Shown piece after piece: positions 1 through 7,042 of a DNA stretch of 15,226 nt (position 1 is the first letter of the stretch; each line of letters starts with the position of its first letter). Made by a program: the position numbers and the translations under genes. Origin of the DNA: Thermoflexales bacterium (lineage in GTDB: Bacteria > Chloroflexota > Anaerolineae > J036 > Brachytrichaceae); the NCBI GenBank assembly GCA_017998555.1, contig JAGOCU010000019.1, forward strand, positions 1 through 15,226, read 5' to 3'. A model generated the notes under the pieces. It made no database searches and was not told the DNA's origin. It saw nothing but the letters and a program-made list of their open reading frames with translations.

Positions 1-17
1 CTAGTGCAATACAAGGT

Positions 18-60
18 GCCTCGCGCAATGCTAGTTGCGCATTGACGCCTCGCGCCGAGG
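18..60. promoter_or_regulatory. Repeat-rich leader upstream of the first gene (possible operator)
   Basis: The 6-base arms GCGCAA (23-28) and TTGCGC (35-40) are inverted around TGCTAG. The 9-mer GCCTCGCGC occurs directly repeated at 18-26 and 47-55, and CCTCG-CGC-CGAGG forms a small palindrome at 48-60. This repeat cluster overlaps the candidate -35 box at 42-47, which is a common place for a repressor site. No binding protein can be assigned. In GC-rich DNA such short repeats can also arise by chance. Confidence 0.25.
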
Positions 61-70
61 TGGATACCAT
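42..70 (+). promoter_or_regulatory. Candidate sigma-70-like promoter for the coiled-coil gene
   Basis: TTGACG at 42-47 matches 5 of 6 bases of the -35 consensus. After a 17-base spacer comes TACCAT at 65-70, matching 4 of 6 bases of the -10 consensus. Transcription from here would give a leader of roughly 90 bases before the ATG at 167. A second TTGACC at 81-86 has no convincing -10 box at the right distance. Confidence 0.35.
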
Positions 71-166
71 GCCTGACACATTGACCGGTTGGGCTGGACC
101 TTGCGTGTTGCTGGATGTGAGCAAAACGGTGCAAGGCCCCCTCTCGATCGGCGCCTTGTATCACAC

Positions 167-2275
167 ATGCCGTATCAAATTGGCGATCCTGGATGGCTGC
201 TCGTCGCAGCGTTGGCGGCCGTGCTGGCCGCGTTTTTGCTGGCGCTGCCTGCAATCGGTCTGGTGGCGGGCAAGGCCCGCGCCTGGCGCCGCGAGGCCGG
301 CCGGGCCATGGCCACGGCTCGGGCGGCGACAGAGGAATTGGATCGGGCGTTGCGCGCAACGCAGGAGCGCACCCGCGAGCGCGAGTCGTATCGCGCCCAG
401 TGGCAGGCAGCCCGCGCGCTGTTGACCCAGACCCAGGCCTCGCTCGACATCGCGCAGCGGCGCGGGCTTGATCTGGAGGCAGCCTCGCACTCGCTGCAGA
501 CCGAGGGCGAGCGCGCGCGGGCGATTGCCCGGGACGCTGAGCGCGCGGCCGCCGAGCGTCACGCGACGATGCAACGGCTGGCGGCCCAGGTCGGCGAACA
601 GCAGGCACGCTACGATCAGGCGCAGCGGCAACTGTCGGAAGCGCAGGCCCAGGCAACCCGGCTCAATATTCAGGTCAAGGACCTGAGCGCCCGTTTCGAG
701 CGCGCGCACAAGCTCGGAGTGGAACAGCAGCAGGTGATTTCGAGCCTCACCCAGCAGTTGTCAACCACCCAGCAGTCGCTGGCCCGCAGCCAGCACGATC
801 TGGCGGGGTCTGAGCGGTCAGTGGCGGTCTCGCCGGCAGCCGAGGCCGAACGCCGGCGAGAGATTGAAATTCGGGATGCCCGCATCGGCGAATTGCGCGC
901 CCAGCTCGCCCAGCGTGATCGTGAGCTTGAGGCGGCCCGCCGCGATGCGGTAGAGCGTTTGTCCGCCATCGCCCACATGACGCAGGAGTCCCGTCAGGCG
1001 CGCTCCGCCTCCGAGCAGGCGCGGCTGTCCGTGTCCGAGTATGAGCGGCTGCTCGAGCGCGCCACCCGGGACATGGAGGCCGCGCAGGCTGGCGTGCGCG
1101 GGGCCGAAGAGCGGCTCGCAAGCCAGGAAAAGATGATTCAGCGCCTGACCCAGCAAATCGCCGACGCCGGTCGCGCGGGCGGTCAGGCCGAGCTCGCCCG
1201 GCAGCTTGCTCAGGCGCAGCGCGACCTGCAGCGGGCCGAACAACAGTCATCTCAGCGGCTTGCCCTGGTCGATCAGCGCACCCGCCAGGCGGCCGATCAG
1301 GCGACCCAGATTGAGCGGCTGCGGCAGAAACTCGCCGAAGTCGAGGCGCGCGCCGACGATGCCACGCGCGAGGCGGCGCAGCAGCGCGGCAGCGCTGAAG
1401 CGCTCAGCCGGGATGTGGGTGAGCTGCGCGCCGCCCACAAAGATGCGCGCCAGGAGCTGGCTGACCTGCGGCCGAGCTTCGCCGTAGAGGCAGATGATGC
1501 CGCGCTGCTCGAGCGTGTTCAGGCCCAGAGCCAGCGCGAAGGCGAGCCCGTGCTGTCCCTGCTCGCGCGCGAATTGCGCAAGGCTCAGGCCGCGGCCAAT
1601 CAGGCCGAGGAACTGGCCGGGCATCGTGAAGCGGCTCTGGCCAGCCTGAGGCAGCATGTCACCAGCCTGCAGACCACCCTGGACAAGGTTCAGAACGAAT
1701 CCGCTGATCGATCGGGGACGAGCGAGCGGTTGGCCGCGCAGGTCACGATGCTGAACCAGCGGCTCGAGGCGGCGATCAAGGATGCCGCAAATCAACGGCT
1801 GGTGATTGAGCGGCTGCGTAAGGCCGCGGCTGAGGCGCGCGAAACGGATGTGCTGGCTTTGATGCGCGATCCGCGCCCGGAACCGCGCGGCGCGCCCAGA
1901 GCGTCCACGTCCGACACGCCACCCGCGCGCGCGACCGTCAAGGCGGAGCGCCCCCCGCAGCAGGAGCGCGAAGATCTGGAGGTGCCGACCTTCCTGCGCG
2001 GGGCGCGCGACGCGGAAGATTTCGTCCCGCCGCTGCCCGGCGCGACCGTCGATCTGGCATTGACAAACGGGGTGGTCATGGCGAAGTTTCCTGGCCTCAC
2101 ACGAGATTTGGCGGCCAAGCTCCTGGCGTCGGGCATTCGGACCGTCGACGATCTTCGCGCGGCTTCGCCCGAACGTCTGCGCGACATGGTCAAGGCCCCC
2201 TTCTACAAAAGGCTGGACTTCGATGGCTGGATTCGGCAGGCCCGCGTGATGTCTGAGGACCGGCGGGGGGGGTAA
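167..2275 (+). CDS. Membrane-anchored long coiled-coil protein with C-terminal H3TH-like domain
   Basis: This 702-residue protein has one N-terminal hydrophobic segment (about residues 8-33, followed by a basic KARAWRRE stop), so it is probably a single-pass anchor. Residues about 40-560 are almost uninterrupted Gln/Ala/Glu/Arg-rich coiled coil. A Pro/Arg-rich linker (about 575-625) leads to a compact C-terminal domain (about 630-695) with FPGLTRDLAAKLLASGI, VDDL and GWIRQAR. That pattern matches helix-hairpin-helix / flap-endonuclease-like H3TH tails found on many uncharacterised bacterial proteins, although the usual GIG hairpin is here FPG. The minus-strand protein at 4866-6083 has the same layout. 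I chose the ATG at 167 because the anchor follows it directly; an in-frame ATG at 89 would add 26 polar residues. No clear Shine-Dalgarno site precedes it. A scaffold, filament or DNA-tethering role is inference. Eight consecutive G (2265-2272) adjoin the stop codon. Confidence 0.8.
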   Translation: MPYQIGDPGWLLVAALAAVLAAFLLALPAIGLVAGKARAWRREAGRAMATARAATEELDRALRATQERTRERESYRAQWQAARALLTQTQASLDIAQRRGLDLEAASHSLQTEGERARAIARDAERAAAERHATMQRLAAQVGEQQARYDQAQRQLSEAQAQATRLNIQVKDLSARFERAHKLGVEQQQVISSLTQQLSTTQQSLARSQHDLAGSERSVAVSPAAEAERRREIEIRDARIGELRAQLAQRDRELEAARRDAVERLSAIAHMTQESRQARSASEQARLSVSEYERLLERATRDMEAAQAGVRGAEERLASQEKMIQRLTQQIADAGRAGGQAELARQLAQAQRDLQRAEQQSSQRLALVDQRTRQAADQATQIERLRQKLAEVEARADDATREAAQQRGSAEALSRDVGELRAAHKDARQELADLRPSFAVEADDAALLERVQAQSQREGEPVLSLLARELRKAQAAANQAEELAGHREAALASLRQHVTSLQTTLDKVQNESADRSGTSERLAAQVTMLNQRLEAAIKDAANQRLVIERLRKAAAEARETDVLALMRDPRPEPRGAPRASTSDTPPARATVKAERPPQQEREDLEVPTFLRGARDAEDFVPPLPGATVDLALTNGVVMAKFPGLTRDLAAKLLASGIRTVDDLRAASPERLRDMVKAPFYKRLDFDGWIRQARVMSEDRRGG

Positions 2276-2295
2276 TGCGCCGCCCGGGGGCCTGT

Positions 2296-2323
2296 TTTGC
2301 CTTTCGACCTTGCATGCTACAAT
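2296..2323 (+). promoter_or_regulatory. Extended -10 promoter for the HTH-PIN-ATPase cassette
   Basis: TGCTACAAT at 2315-2323 is an extended -10 element: TG, one base, then TACAAT matching 5 of 6 bases of TATAAT. A weak TTTGCC lies 16 bases upstream at 2296-2301; extended -10 promoters often tolerate a poor -35 box. Transcription would start near 2330, about 23 bases before the first gene. The promoter lies in the 77-base gap after the coiled-coil gene, so the cassette can be transcribed on its own. Confidence 0.55.
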
Positions 2324-2327
2324 GCGT

Positions 2328-2342
2328 CTAGTTTGGCACTAG
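2328..2342. promoter_or_regulatory. Palindrome CTAGT-N5-ACTAG at the cassette transcription start
   Basis: CTAGT (2328-2332) and ACTAG (2338-2342) are perfect inverted arms around TTGGC. They lie where transcription from the extended -10 box would begin and just before the AGGA ribosome-binding site at 2341-2344. The adjacent gene encodes a helix-turn-helix protein, so an autoregulatory operator is plausible. The 7-mer GCACTAG (2336-2342) is the reverse complement of CTAGTGC at 1-7. This is sequence observation plus inference; no known operator family is matched. Confidence 0.35.
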
Positions 2343-2352
2343 GAACCTGTCA

Positions 2353-2889
2353 ATGAGCAAAGCCGCCGCAACCCCATTTGACCGTGGTGAATGGCTCACC
2401 GTGCGCGAAGCCGCGGCCGAGTTCGGCTACAACCAGGAATACGTGCGCCAACTTGCGCGCGATGGCGCGATTGAGGCTCAGAAGCTCGGAACGTCATTGC
2501 TCATCAACCACGGCTCGCTGCTGGACTATCGGGCGGGCATGTCAGGACAGCCGTCCCGGCGGGGGACGCAGGCCAGGGTGACCGAGCCGCCGCCGCGGCT
2601 TCAAACAATATCGCCGACCCGTCCGCAACCCGCCGCGCCGCCGCCCGTGCCGCCCGAGCCCGCGCCGGCGGCCGACCCGCTCACGTATCCGGGAATGATC
2701 GATGACGAGGCCCTGCGCGCGCGCAATCAGGCGGCGATTTTGCTGCTGGAGCGCCTGTCGGCGCCAACCGCCGACGAGGCGACTGCGCAACGGGAGACGT
2801 TGACCTATCTGGTGAAGGCGCTGGACCGCGAGCGCGCTGATTCGCGCAAGCTCTTCGCGAGCCCGGCGCGCCCGCCGAAGAAACCGTGA
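2353..2889 (+). CDS. Excisionase/MerR-like HTH DNA-binding protein with C-terminal helical tail
   Basis: This 178-residue protein starts at an ATG preceded by AGGA with 8 bases between. Residues 14-61 (WLTVREAAAEFGYNQEYVRQ, then LARDGAI and KLGTSLLI) read as a MerR/excisionase-type helix-turn-helix (HTH_17-like). Residues about 79-107 are a Pro/Ala-rich linker. Residues about 114-168 form a separate helical tail containing RNQAAILLLERL, QRETLTYLVKAL and SRKLF. From memory, similar tails occur in small cyanobacterial and Chloroflexi proteins near PIN genes, but I could not check this. The stop overlaps the GTG start of the PIN gene by 4 bases (GTGA), so the two are probably translationally coupled. 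DNA-binding regulator is well supported. An antitoxin role, with the tail binding the PIN protein, is inference from gene order. Confidence 0.8.
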   Translation: MSKAAATPFDRGEWLTVREAAAEFGYNQEYVRQLARDGAIEAQKLGTSLLINHGSLLDYRAGMSGQPSRRGTQARVTEPPPRLQTISPTRPQPAAPPPVPPEPAPAADPLTYPGMIDDEALRARNQAAILLLERLSAPTADEATAQRETLTYLVKALDRERADSRKLFASPARPPKKP

Positions 2890-3386
2890 ACATCGTAGAC
2901 ACGCGCACAACGCTGTTCGTCCTCGACGCCGGGATGCTGAGCCTGCTCACCAACCCGACCGCGTCGGCCGCGGCGTTGGAGTGTCATCGTTGGACGCGCG
3001 ACCTGTTGCGCCAGGGCGGCCGTTTTGCGATCCCGGAGATTGCCGACTACGAGGTCCGCCGCGAACTGCTGCGGACCGACCGCATGCGGGCGCTTCGGGC
3101 CCTGGATGATCTCAAAGCGGCGATGTTCTACCTGCCCCTGAGCACCGACGCGCTCCTGCGCGCCTCGGAGATCTGGGCGGCGGCCAAGAAGTTTGGCCGG
3201 ACCGACCTTGGGGTGGGGGTCCGCGAGGGCGCCCTGGACATGGACGTGATTCTGGCCGCCCAGGCGCTGGTGGCCGGGCGCGCGAGCGGCCTCAACCCGG
3301 TTGTTGTGACCACCCATGTCGCCCACCTCGGGATCTTTGCCCAATCGGATGAGTGGCACAACTTGCGCGTGGACGACCGGCCATGA
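2886..3386 (+). CDS. VapC-like PIN-domain protein (putative RNase)
   Basis: This 166-residue protein has the PIN fold signature in order: a first strand FVLDAGMLSLL with Asp14, IPEIADYEVRREL with Glu51/Glu56, LDMDVILAAQAL with Asp118/Asp120, and a final strand VVVTTHVAHL. PIN proteins such as VapC are Mg2+-dependent ribonucleases using three or four acidic residues. In the last motif (usual form T-T-N-x-x-H) the common Asn is His144. The three acidic positions remain, so activity is plausible but the metal site may be altered. The GTG start overlaps the upstream HTH gene by 4 bases, and the TGA stop overlaps the ATPase ATG by 4 bases (ATGA). Its position between a DNA-binding protein and an ATPase suggests it is the effector of the cassette. 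Its RNA or DNA target is unknown. Confidence 0.85.
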   Translation: MNIVDTRTTLFVLDAGMLSLLTNPTASAAALECHRWTRDLLRQGGRFAIPEIADYEVRRELLRTDRMRALRALDDLKAAMFYLPLSTDALLRASEIWAAAKKFGRTDLGVGVREGALDMDVILAAQALVAGRASGLNPVVVTTHVAHLGIFAQSDEWHNLRVDDRP

Positions 3387-4744
3387 CCTTCTCGTACACC
3401 GCCGCGTCAGACCTGCGCCGGGCCTGGCCGAATTTCGAGCTGGACCTTCCACTCGAACCATTGCCGGGCGGCGCCCCAAATCCCTTTTATGTCGAACGCC
3501 CGGAGAATCCGGTCGCCCGGCTTGAGGATGAACTGGGCGCGCCATTTCGCCTGCCGCCGAAGTATTTCTTTTCCGGCAACCGCGGCTGCGGAAAATCGAA
3601 CGAGCTCCGCCGCGTTGCGGCAAATCCCGAGATCCGGGCCAAGTATTTCCCCGTCCTGTTCAGCATTCGCGACGAAGCGGATGTCAATAACCTGGACTAT
3701 CGCGATGTGTTGCTGGCGATCGGCGGCCGGATGTACCGCGAGTTCAAGGCTCGGGGCGGGCGCATCCCTGATTCGCTGGAGAGCGAGCTGGACCATTGGC
3801 GCGGGCAGGTGACCGAGGAGATCGTGCGCGCGCGCAAGATGCCGTCTGTGGATGTGGACGGCGGGCTCGACGTGTTCTTTGCCCGCCTGGCAACCCGGGT
3901 GAAGTTCGAACCCAGCACGCGCCAGGAATTGCGCCAGATTATCGAACGCGGGATGAGCGAGCTTGCCGAAGCGATCGACCATATCGCCGACGTCATTCAA
4001 ACGCAGACAAAGAAGACACCGCTTGTTCTGATCGATGACCTCGACAAGGTGGACGCGCCGGCCGCGCGGGCCATTTTCCACGGCCATCGAGAAACGATGC
4101 TGCAACCGAACTTCGCCATCGTCTATACCGTTTCGAGTTCGCTGTTCTACACGCCTGAATTCGAGGCGATCCGCGATCGGGCGGTGTTTCTGCCCAATGT
4201 CAAGCTGCGCAAACGGGGTTCGAGCCGGCGCGATCCGGTTGGCTACGACGTGATGCGCGAGACCGTGCGCCGGCGGCTCAACCCCGATTTGATCTCCACC
4301 CGGGCCCTCGACGAAGCCGCCCGGATCAGCGGCGGGGTGTTTCGCGAACTCATGCGGGTGATTCGTTTTGCGATTACGCGCGCCCATCGGATGGGGCGGA
4401 TTGAGATCGACCATGTGCTGGGGGCCGAGGCCGAAATCCGCGGCGAGTACCGGCGCATCCTGACCGCCGAACAACGGGCAGTGCTGAAACAAGTGCACGC
4501 GCGCAATCGGCTTGATGACCCGCAACAACTGGCCCCCCTGCTGCAGATGCTGGCGGCGATGGAATATGCCGACAGTGAGCCCTGGTGCGACGCGCACCCG
4601 GCCCTGGTCAGCCTGCTGGACGAGGATGAGCCGCGCGCCACTCCGGCGCCGCCCGAGCCGCCGGCGGGTGACGCGCCACCCGCAAGCGATCCCGCAACCG
4701 CGCGCGCGACGGTCAAGCCACGCGCGCCGCGCCGCGGCGTTTGA
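3383..4744 (+). CDS. P-loop (AAA/STAND-like) ATPase, third gene of the cassette
   Basis: This 453-residue protein has Walker A GNRGCGKS at 65-72, preceded by YFFS and followed by NELRR, and Walker B LVLIDDLDKVD at about 214-224. A Ser-rich strand TVSSSLFY (249-256) could be a sensor. A helical region with ISGGVFRELMRVIRFA (315-330) resembles the lid of Cdc6/ORC-like or KAP/STAND-like ATPases. A WCDAHPALVSLL motif (401-412) precedes a Pro-rich, basic tail (about 415-453). No nuclease or sensor repeats follow, so it is smaller than typical Avs-type NTPases. I chose the ATG at 3383 because it overlaps the PIN stop (ATGA) and gives the natural N-terminus; an upstream GTG at about 3353 would lie deep inside the PIN gene. 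Its role, perhaps sensing or remodelling that controls the PIN protein, is inferred from coupling. Confidence 0.85.
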   Translation: MTFSYTAASDLRRAWPNFELDLPLEPLPGGAPNPFYVERPENPVARLEDELGAPFRLPPKYFFSGNRGCGKSNELRRVAANPEIRAKYFPVLFSIRDEADVNNLDYRDVLLAIGGRMYREFKARGGRIPDSLESELDHWRGQVTEEIVRARKMPSVDVDGGLDVFFARLATRVKFEPSTRQELRQIIERGMSELAEAIDHIADVIQTQTKKTPLVLIDDLDKVDAPAARAIFHGHRETMLQPNFAIVYTVSSSLFYTPEFEAIRDRAVFLPNVKLRKRGSSRRDPVGYDVMRETVRRRLNPDLISTRALDEAARISGGVFRELMRVIRFAITRAHRMGRIEIDHVLGAEAEIRGEYRRILTAEQRAVLKQVHARNRLDDPQQLAPLLQMLAAMEYADSEPWCDAHPALVSLLDEDEPRATPAPPEPPAGDAPPASDPATARATVKPRAPRRGV

Positions 4745-4788
4745 GCCGGCCTCGAACTGCTGGCGCGGCGGCCTTCGAAAAACAAACA

Positions 4789-4844
4789 TCGGAGGCGACG
4801 TCCCCCGGCCCGGCCTGCGCCGGGGTCGGGAGTGTCGCCTCCGA
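4789..4844. terminator. Bidirectional intrinsic-type terminator between converging genes
   Basis: TCGGAGGCGAC (4789-4799) pairs perfectly with GTCGCCTCCGA (4834-4844). Inside it, CCCCGGC (4803-4809) pairs with GCCGGGG (4819-4825). The structure fills the gap between the ATPase stop (4744) and the stop of the minus-strand gene (4866). The bases before the left arm are A-rich (4779-4788), giving a U-rich tail on the minus-strand transcript. The plus-strand side has no T tract. Confidence 0.7.
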
Positions 4845-4865
4845 GTGTGATTGCCGTGACGGTTG

Positions 4866-6083
4866 TCAGGCCGGCGCAGCCACCCCCACCACCTCACGCG
4901 CCTGGCGGATCCAGTCGGCATAGTCGGGTTTGCGCCAGCGCGGCGCGCGGATCACGGCGTCGACCTGGTCGACCGAGGCGTTGGCCAGATCAGCGACCGT
5001 TGAGAGACCGTTCTTGGTCAGGGTGAGCGCATACATCACCCCGATGCCCTTGATGGCCTGCAGGCGTGTGAAGTCGCTGGCCTCCTCAACCGTGTCGGGG
5101 ATGGCGGCGGCGGGGATGACCGGCTCAGGCTGGGCTTCTTGGATGGGCGGGGGAGCCGGTTCGGGAGACGTCACGCCGGCGTTATCCAACGTTGCAGGAG
5201 ACATGCCAAGCGTTGCGCCGAGGGCGGCAACATTTCCCGCCAGTGAAGCGAGTTTGTCCTCCACGCTGCCGGCGGCGTCGGCGAGACTCCCGGCCGCCGG
5301 GTCTTCGGGCTCGGGCGGAGTCCAGACCGGCAGGCCGTCTTCCGGCGCGGGCGCGATTGGGGCAGGGCGGGCGGGCACGTCTTCCAGGGTGGCTGCTTCC
5401 GCCATGCGCCGCCGCAGCGCCTGCATGTAGGTGCCAAGCGAGGACACGCCCGACTCGAGTTCGGACGCCGCGTAGTCGAGCTCCACGATGCGCGAGCGAT
5501 AGCGGCTGATCTGGGCGTTTGCGTTGGCCAGGAGGGATTGGCGTTCAGACGCGGCGCTCTGGGTATCCGCCAGGCGCGCTTCGAGTTCGGTGATATGCAG
5601 ATTTGCCTTGTTGAGGGCAATCTGGCGTTCGGTGGCGACCTTCTCGAGGTTGACGTTGGCGACCCGCAGCGCGTCGGTCTGAGCGCGGCCTTCCTTGACC
5701 TGATTGCCCAGGTCCTCGACCTGTTTCTCGGCGGCCCGCCACGCGGCCCGCGCCTGATCGAGCTGGCGCTGTAGCGAGCGGATCTGGTTCTCGAGCAGGT
5801 TGAGCTCCTGCTTGCGCGTGTCAAGCTCGCCCAGGGCGCGCTCGCGTTCGTTGACGGCCTGGCTGCGCGCGACCACGGCGGCTTCATTGGCGAAGCGGAT
5901 CTGCTCGGATTCCGCCTTTGCCGCCCGAATCGCCCGATTGGCGGTCAGCCGCCCGGCCGCGATCCCGGCGCCCAGCAAGATCAGGCCAAGCGCCGCGACA
6001 AAGATGGCAGCGGGGATTTCTGGAGCGCCTTCTTGAAAGAGCGGGCGGGCAACAGATGCGGTCAGGAAGATGAGGTCGTTCAT
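4866..6083 (-). CDS. Membrane-anchored coiled-coil protein with C-terminal H3TH-like domain (shorter paralogue)
   Basis: This 405-residue protein has one hydrophobic segment (about 24-46, IPAAIFVAALGLILLGAGIA) and a coiled coil from about 50 to 215. A long Pro/Ala/Glu-rich linker (about 225-335) follows. The C-terminal helix-hairpin-helix-type domain (341-405) contains AIKGIG (GIG at 346-348), VADLANAS and DYADWIRQAR. This tail is the canonical form of COG3743-like H3TH ends, and it aligns by eye with the tail of the protein at 167-2275. I chose the ATG at 6083, not an upstream in-frame start, because GGGAG lies about 7 bases before it and the upstream extension reads as unstructured Arg/His-rich sequence. 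The ATG overlaps the stop of the upstream membrane-protein gene by 4 bases (ATGA), so the two are probably co-translated. The H3TH fold suggests nucleic-acid or protein binding; the biological role is unknown. Confidence 0.85.
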   Translation of the reverse strand: MNDLIFLTASVARPLFQEGAPEIPAAIFVAALGLILLGAGIAAGRLTANRAIRAAKAESEQIRFANEAAVVARSQAVNERERALGELDTRKQELNLLENQIRSLQRQLDQARAAWRAAEKQVEDLGNQVKEGRAQTDALRVANVNLEKVATERQIALNKANLHITELEARLADTQSAASERQSLLANANAQISRYRSRIVELDYAASELESGVSSLGTYMQALRRRMAEAATLEDVPARPAPIAPAPEDGLPVWTPPEPEDPAAGSLADAAGSVEDKLASLAGNVAALGATLGMSPATLDNAGVTSPEPAPPPIQEAQPEPVIPAAAIPDTVEEASDFTRLQAIKGIGVMYALTLTKNGLSTVADLANASVDQVDAVIRAPRWRKPDYADWIRQAREVVGVAAPA

Positions 6084-7033
6084 GGGTTGCTCCCTTTTGC
6101 GGTTGAGGGCGGCTCGCCGTCGATGCGCAGCCGCACGATATTGCCCAGCACGTTGAACCAGAATGGCGCGCCCATGCTGACGGCAATGATGGTGAAGGCG
6201 ATCCCCGCCAATTTGGCCAACCATCCCTGCAAGGTGGTGGGGGCCTGGCGCGGATCGGCAACGGCGCCGGGTTTCGGCTGCCAGCCAACCGGCAGATCGG
6301 TCAGATCGATCCGGGTGAGGGCGTTGTTGACCGCAATCAGCGAGTCAAACGAGTTGCCCGGAATCGCGCTGCGGACCGCTTCGGCGGCGGCGGCGGACAC
6401 CGCGCCGCGGACGGCTGAATCGCGATGCAGCGCGTTCGCCACCATCAGCATGTCGGCGTTTGTGATGAGGGCGAGCACGATCGCGACCCCGACCGTGATC
6501 TTCTGGGCAAGACGCTTGTACCAGCCTGCCACGCGTTCCATGGAGTCGTTGAACCACTTCTCAAGATTGTCCTTGATCTTGCGCGCATCGCCGGCCGCAT
6601 CATCGATCAGGCTGATCAACCCGCGCTTGATGTTGTCATACTCGGGCGGCAGCGACACCACCACGTTGCCCAGCTCGGCCATGAGCTTCTGACGGTCGGG
6701 CGCGTCGGGGACAACCGTGTCGACAATGCTGTCCATCAACGCGGCCGAGAACACGGCGGCCGGAAGGTAGGGAGGCCTGGGCGTCCGGCGCAGAATGCGA
6801 TCCAGCGTAGTCTGCTTGGCGAGCGCGGTGACGAGCGGATGCGCGTACACTTGACGGGCCAGGCGCTCGCCCGCGGGATCGTTCAGCATGCTTCGCACGC
6901 CCTGCTCAAGGGTGCGGCCGCGCAAAGACAAAAAGCCCGCGACGGCTTCGTTGAGCATGCTGGTGACCAGGCTCAATGCTAGAAACAGAAAGACGACGCC
7001 TATGACGACATCCAATATGGTTGATCCAAACAT
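6080..7033 (-). CDS. Conserved uncharacterised multi-pass membrane protein
   Basis: This 317-residue protein has an N-terminal hydrophobic helix (about 5-26), a large polar region, a helix at about 178-196 (VGVAIVLALITNADML) and a C-terminal helix at about 270-292. The last helix runs into a GAPFWFNVLGNIVRLR motif. The segments WFNDSMERVAGWYKR (160-174), NAD (192-194) and GAPFWFNVL are features I recognise from a widespread hypothetical membrane family without known function. An in-frame TTG at 7042 could add MAT and has AGGA about 9 bases upstream. I prefer the ATG at 7033 because the family usually begins with MFG and a TACAAT box lies at 7048-7043. The stop overlaps the start of the coiled-coil gene downstream, so the two proteins are probable partners in one membrane complex. 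Confidence 0.75.
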   Translation of the reverse strand: MFGSTILDVVIGVVFLFLALSLVTSMLNEAVAGFLSLRGRTLEQGVRSMLNDPAGERLARQVYAHPLVTALAKQTTLDRILRRTPRPPYLPAAVFSAALMDSIVDTVVPDAPDRQKLMAELGNVVVSLPPEYDNIKRGLISLIDDAAGDARKIKDNLEKWFNDSMERVAGWYKRLAQKITVGVAIVLALITNADMLMVANALHRDSAVRGAVSAAAAEAVRSAIPGNSFDSLIAVNNALTRIDLTDLPVGWQPKPGAVADPRQAPTTLQGWLAKLAGIAFTIIAVSMGAPFWFNVLGNIVRLRIDGEPPSTAKGSNP

Positions 7034-7042
7034 CGTGGCCAA

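Noticed and set aside
2265..2272. Run of eight G at the end of the first coiled-coil gene as a possible phase-variable switch or sequencing error
   Set aside because: A slip here would change only the last two residues and run on into non-coding sequence; the conserved domain ends before it.
2353..3386. Excisionase-like HTH protein as evidence of a prophage or integrative element
   Set aside because: No integrase, attachment-site repeat, tRNA or phage gene is visible, and base composition matches the neighbours.
3407..4921. Long open frame on the minus strand (about 500 codons) opposite the ATPase gene
   Set aside because: It is Arg/His/Gln-rich with no recognisable motif, while the plus strand encodes intact Walker A and B motifs. 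It reflects third-position GC bias.
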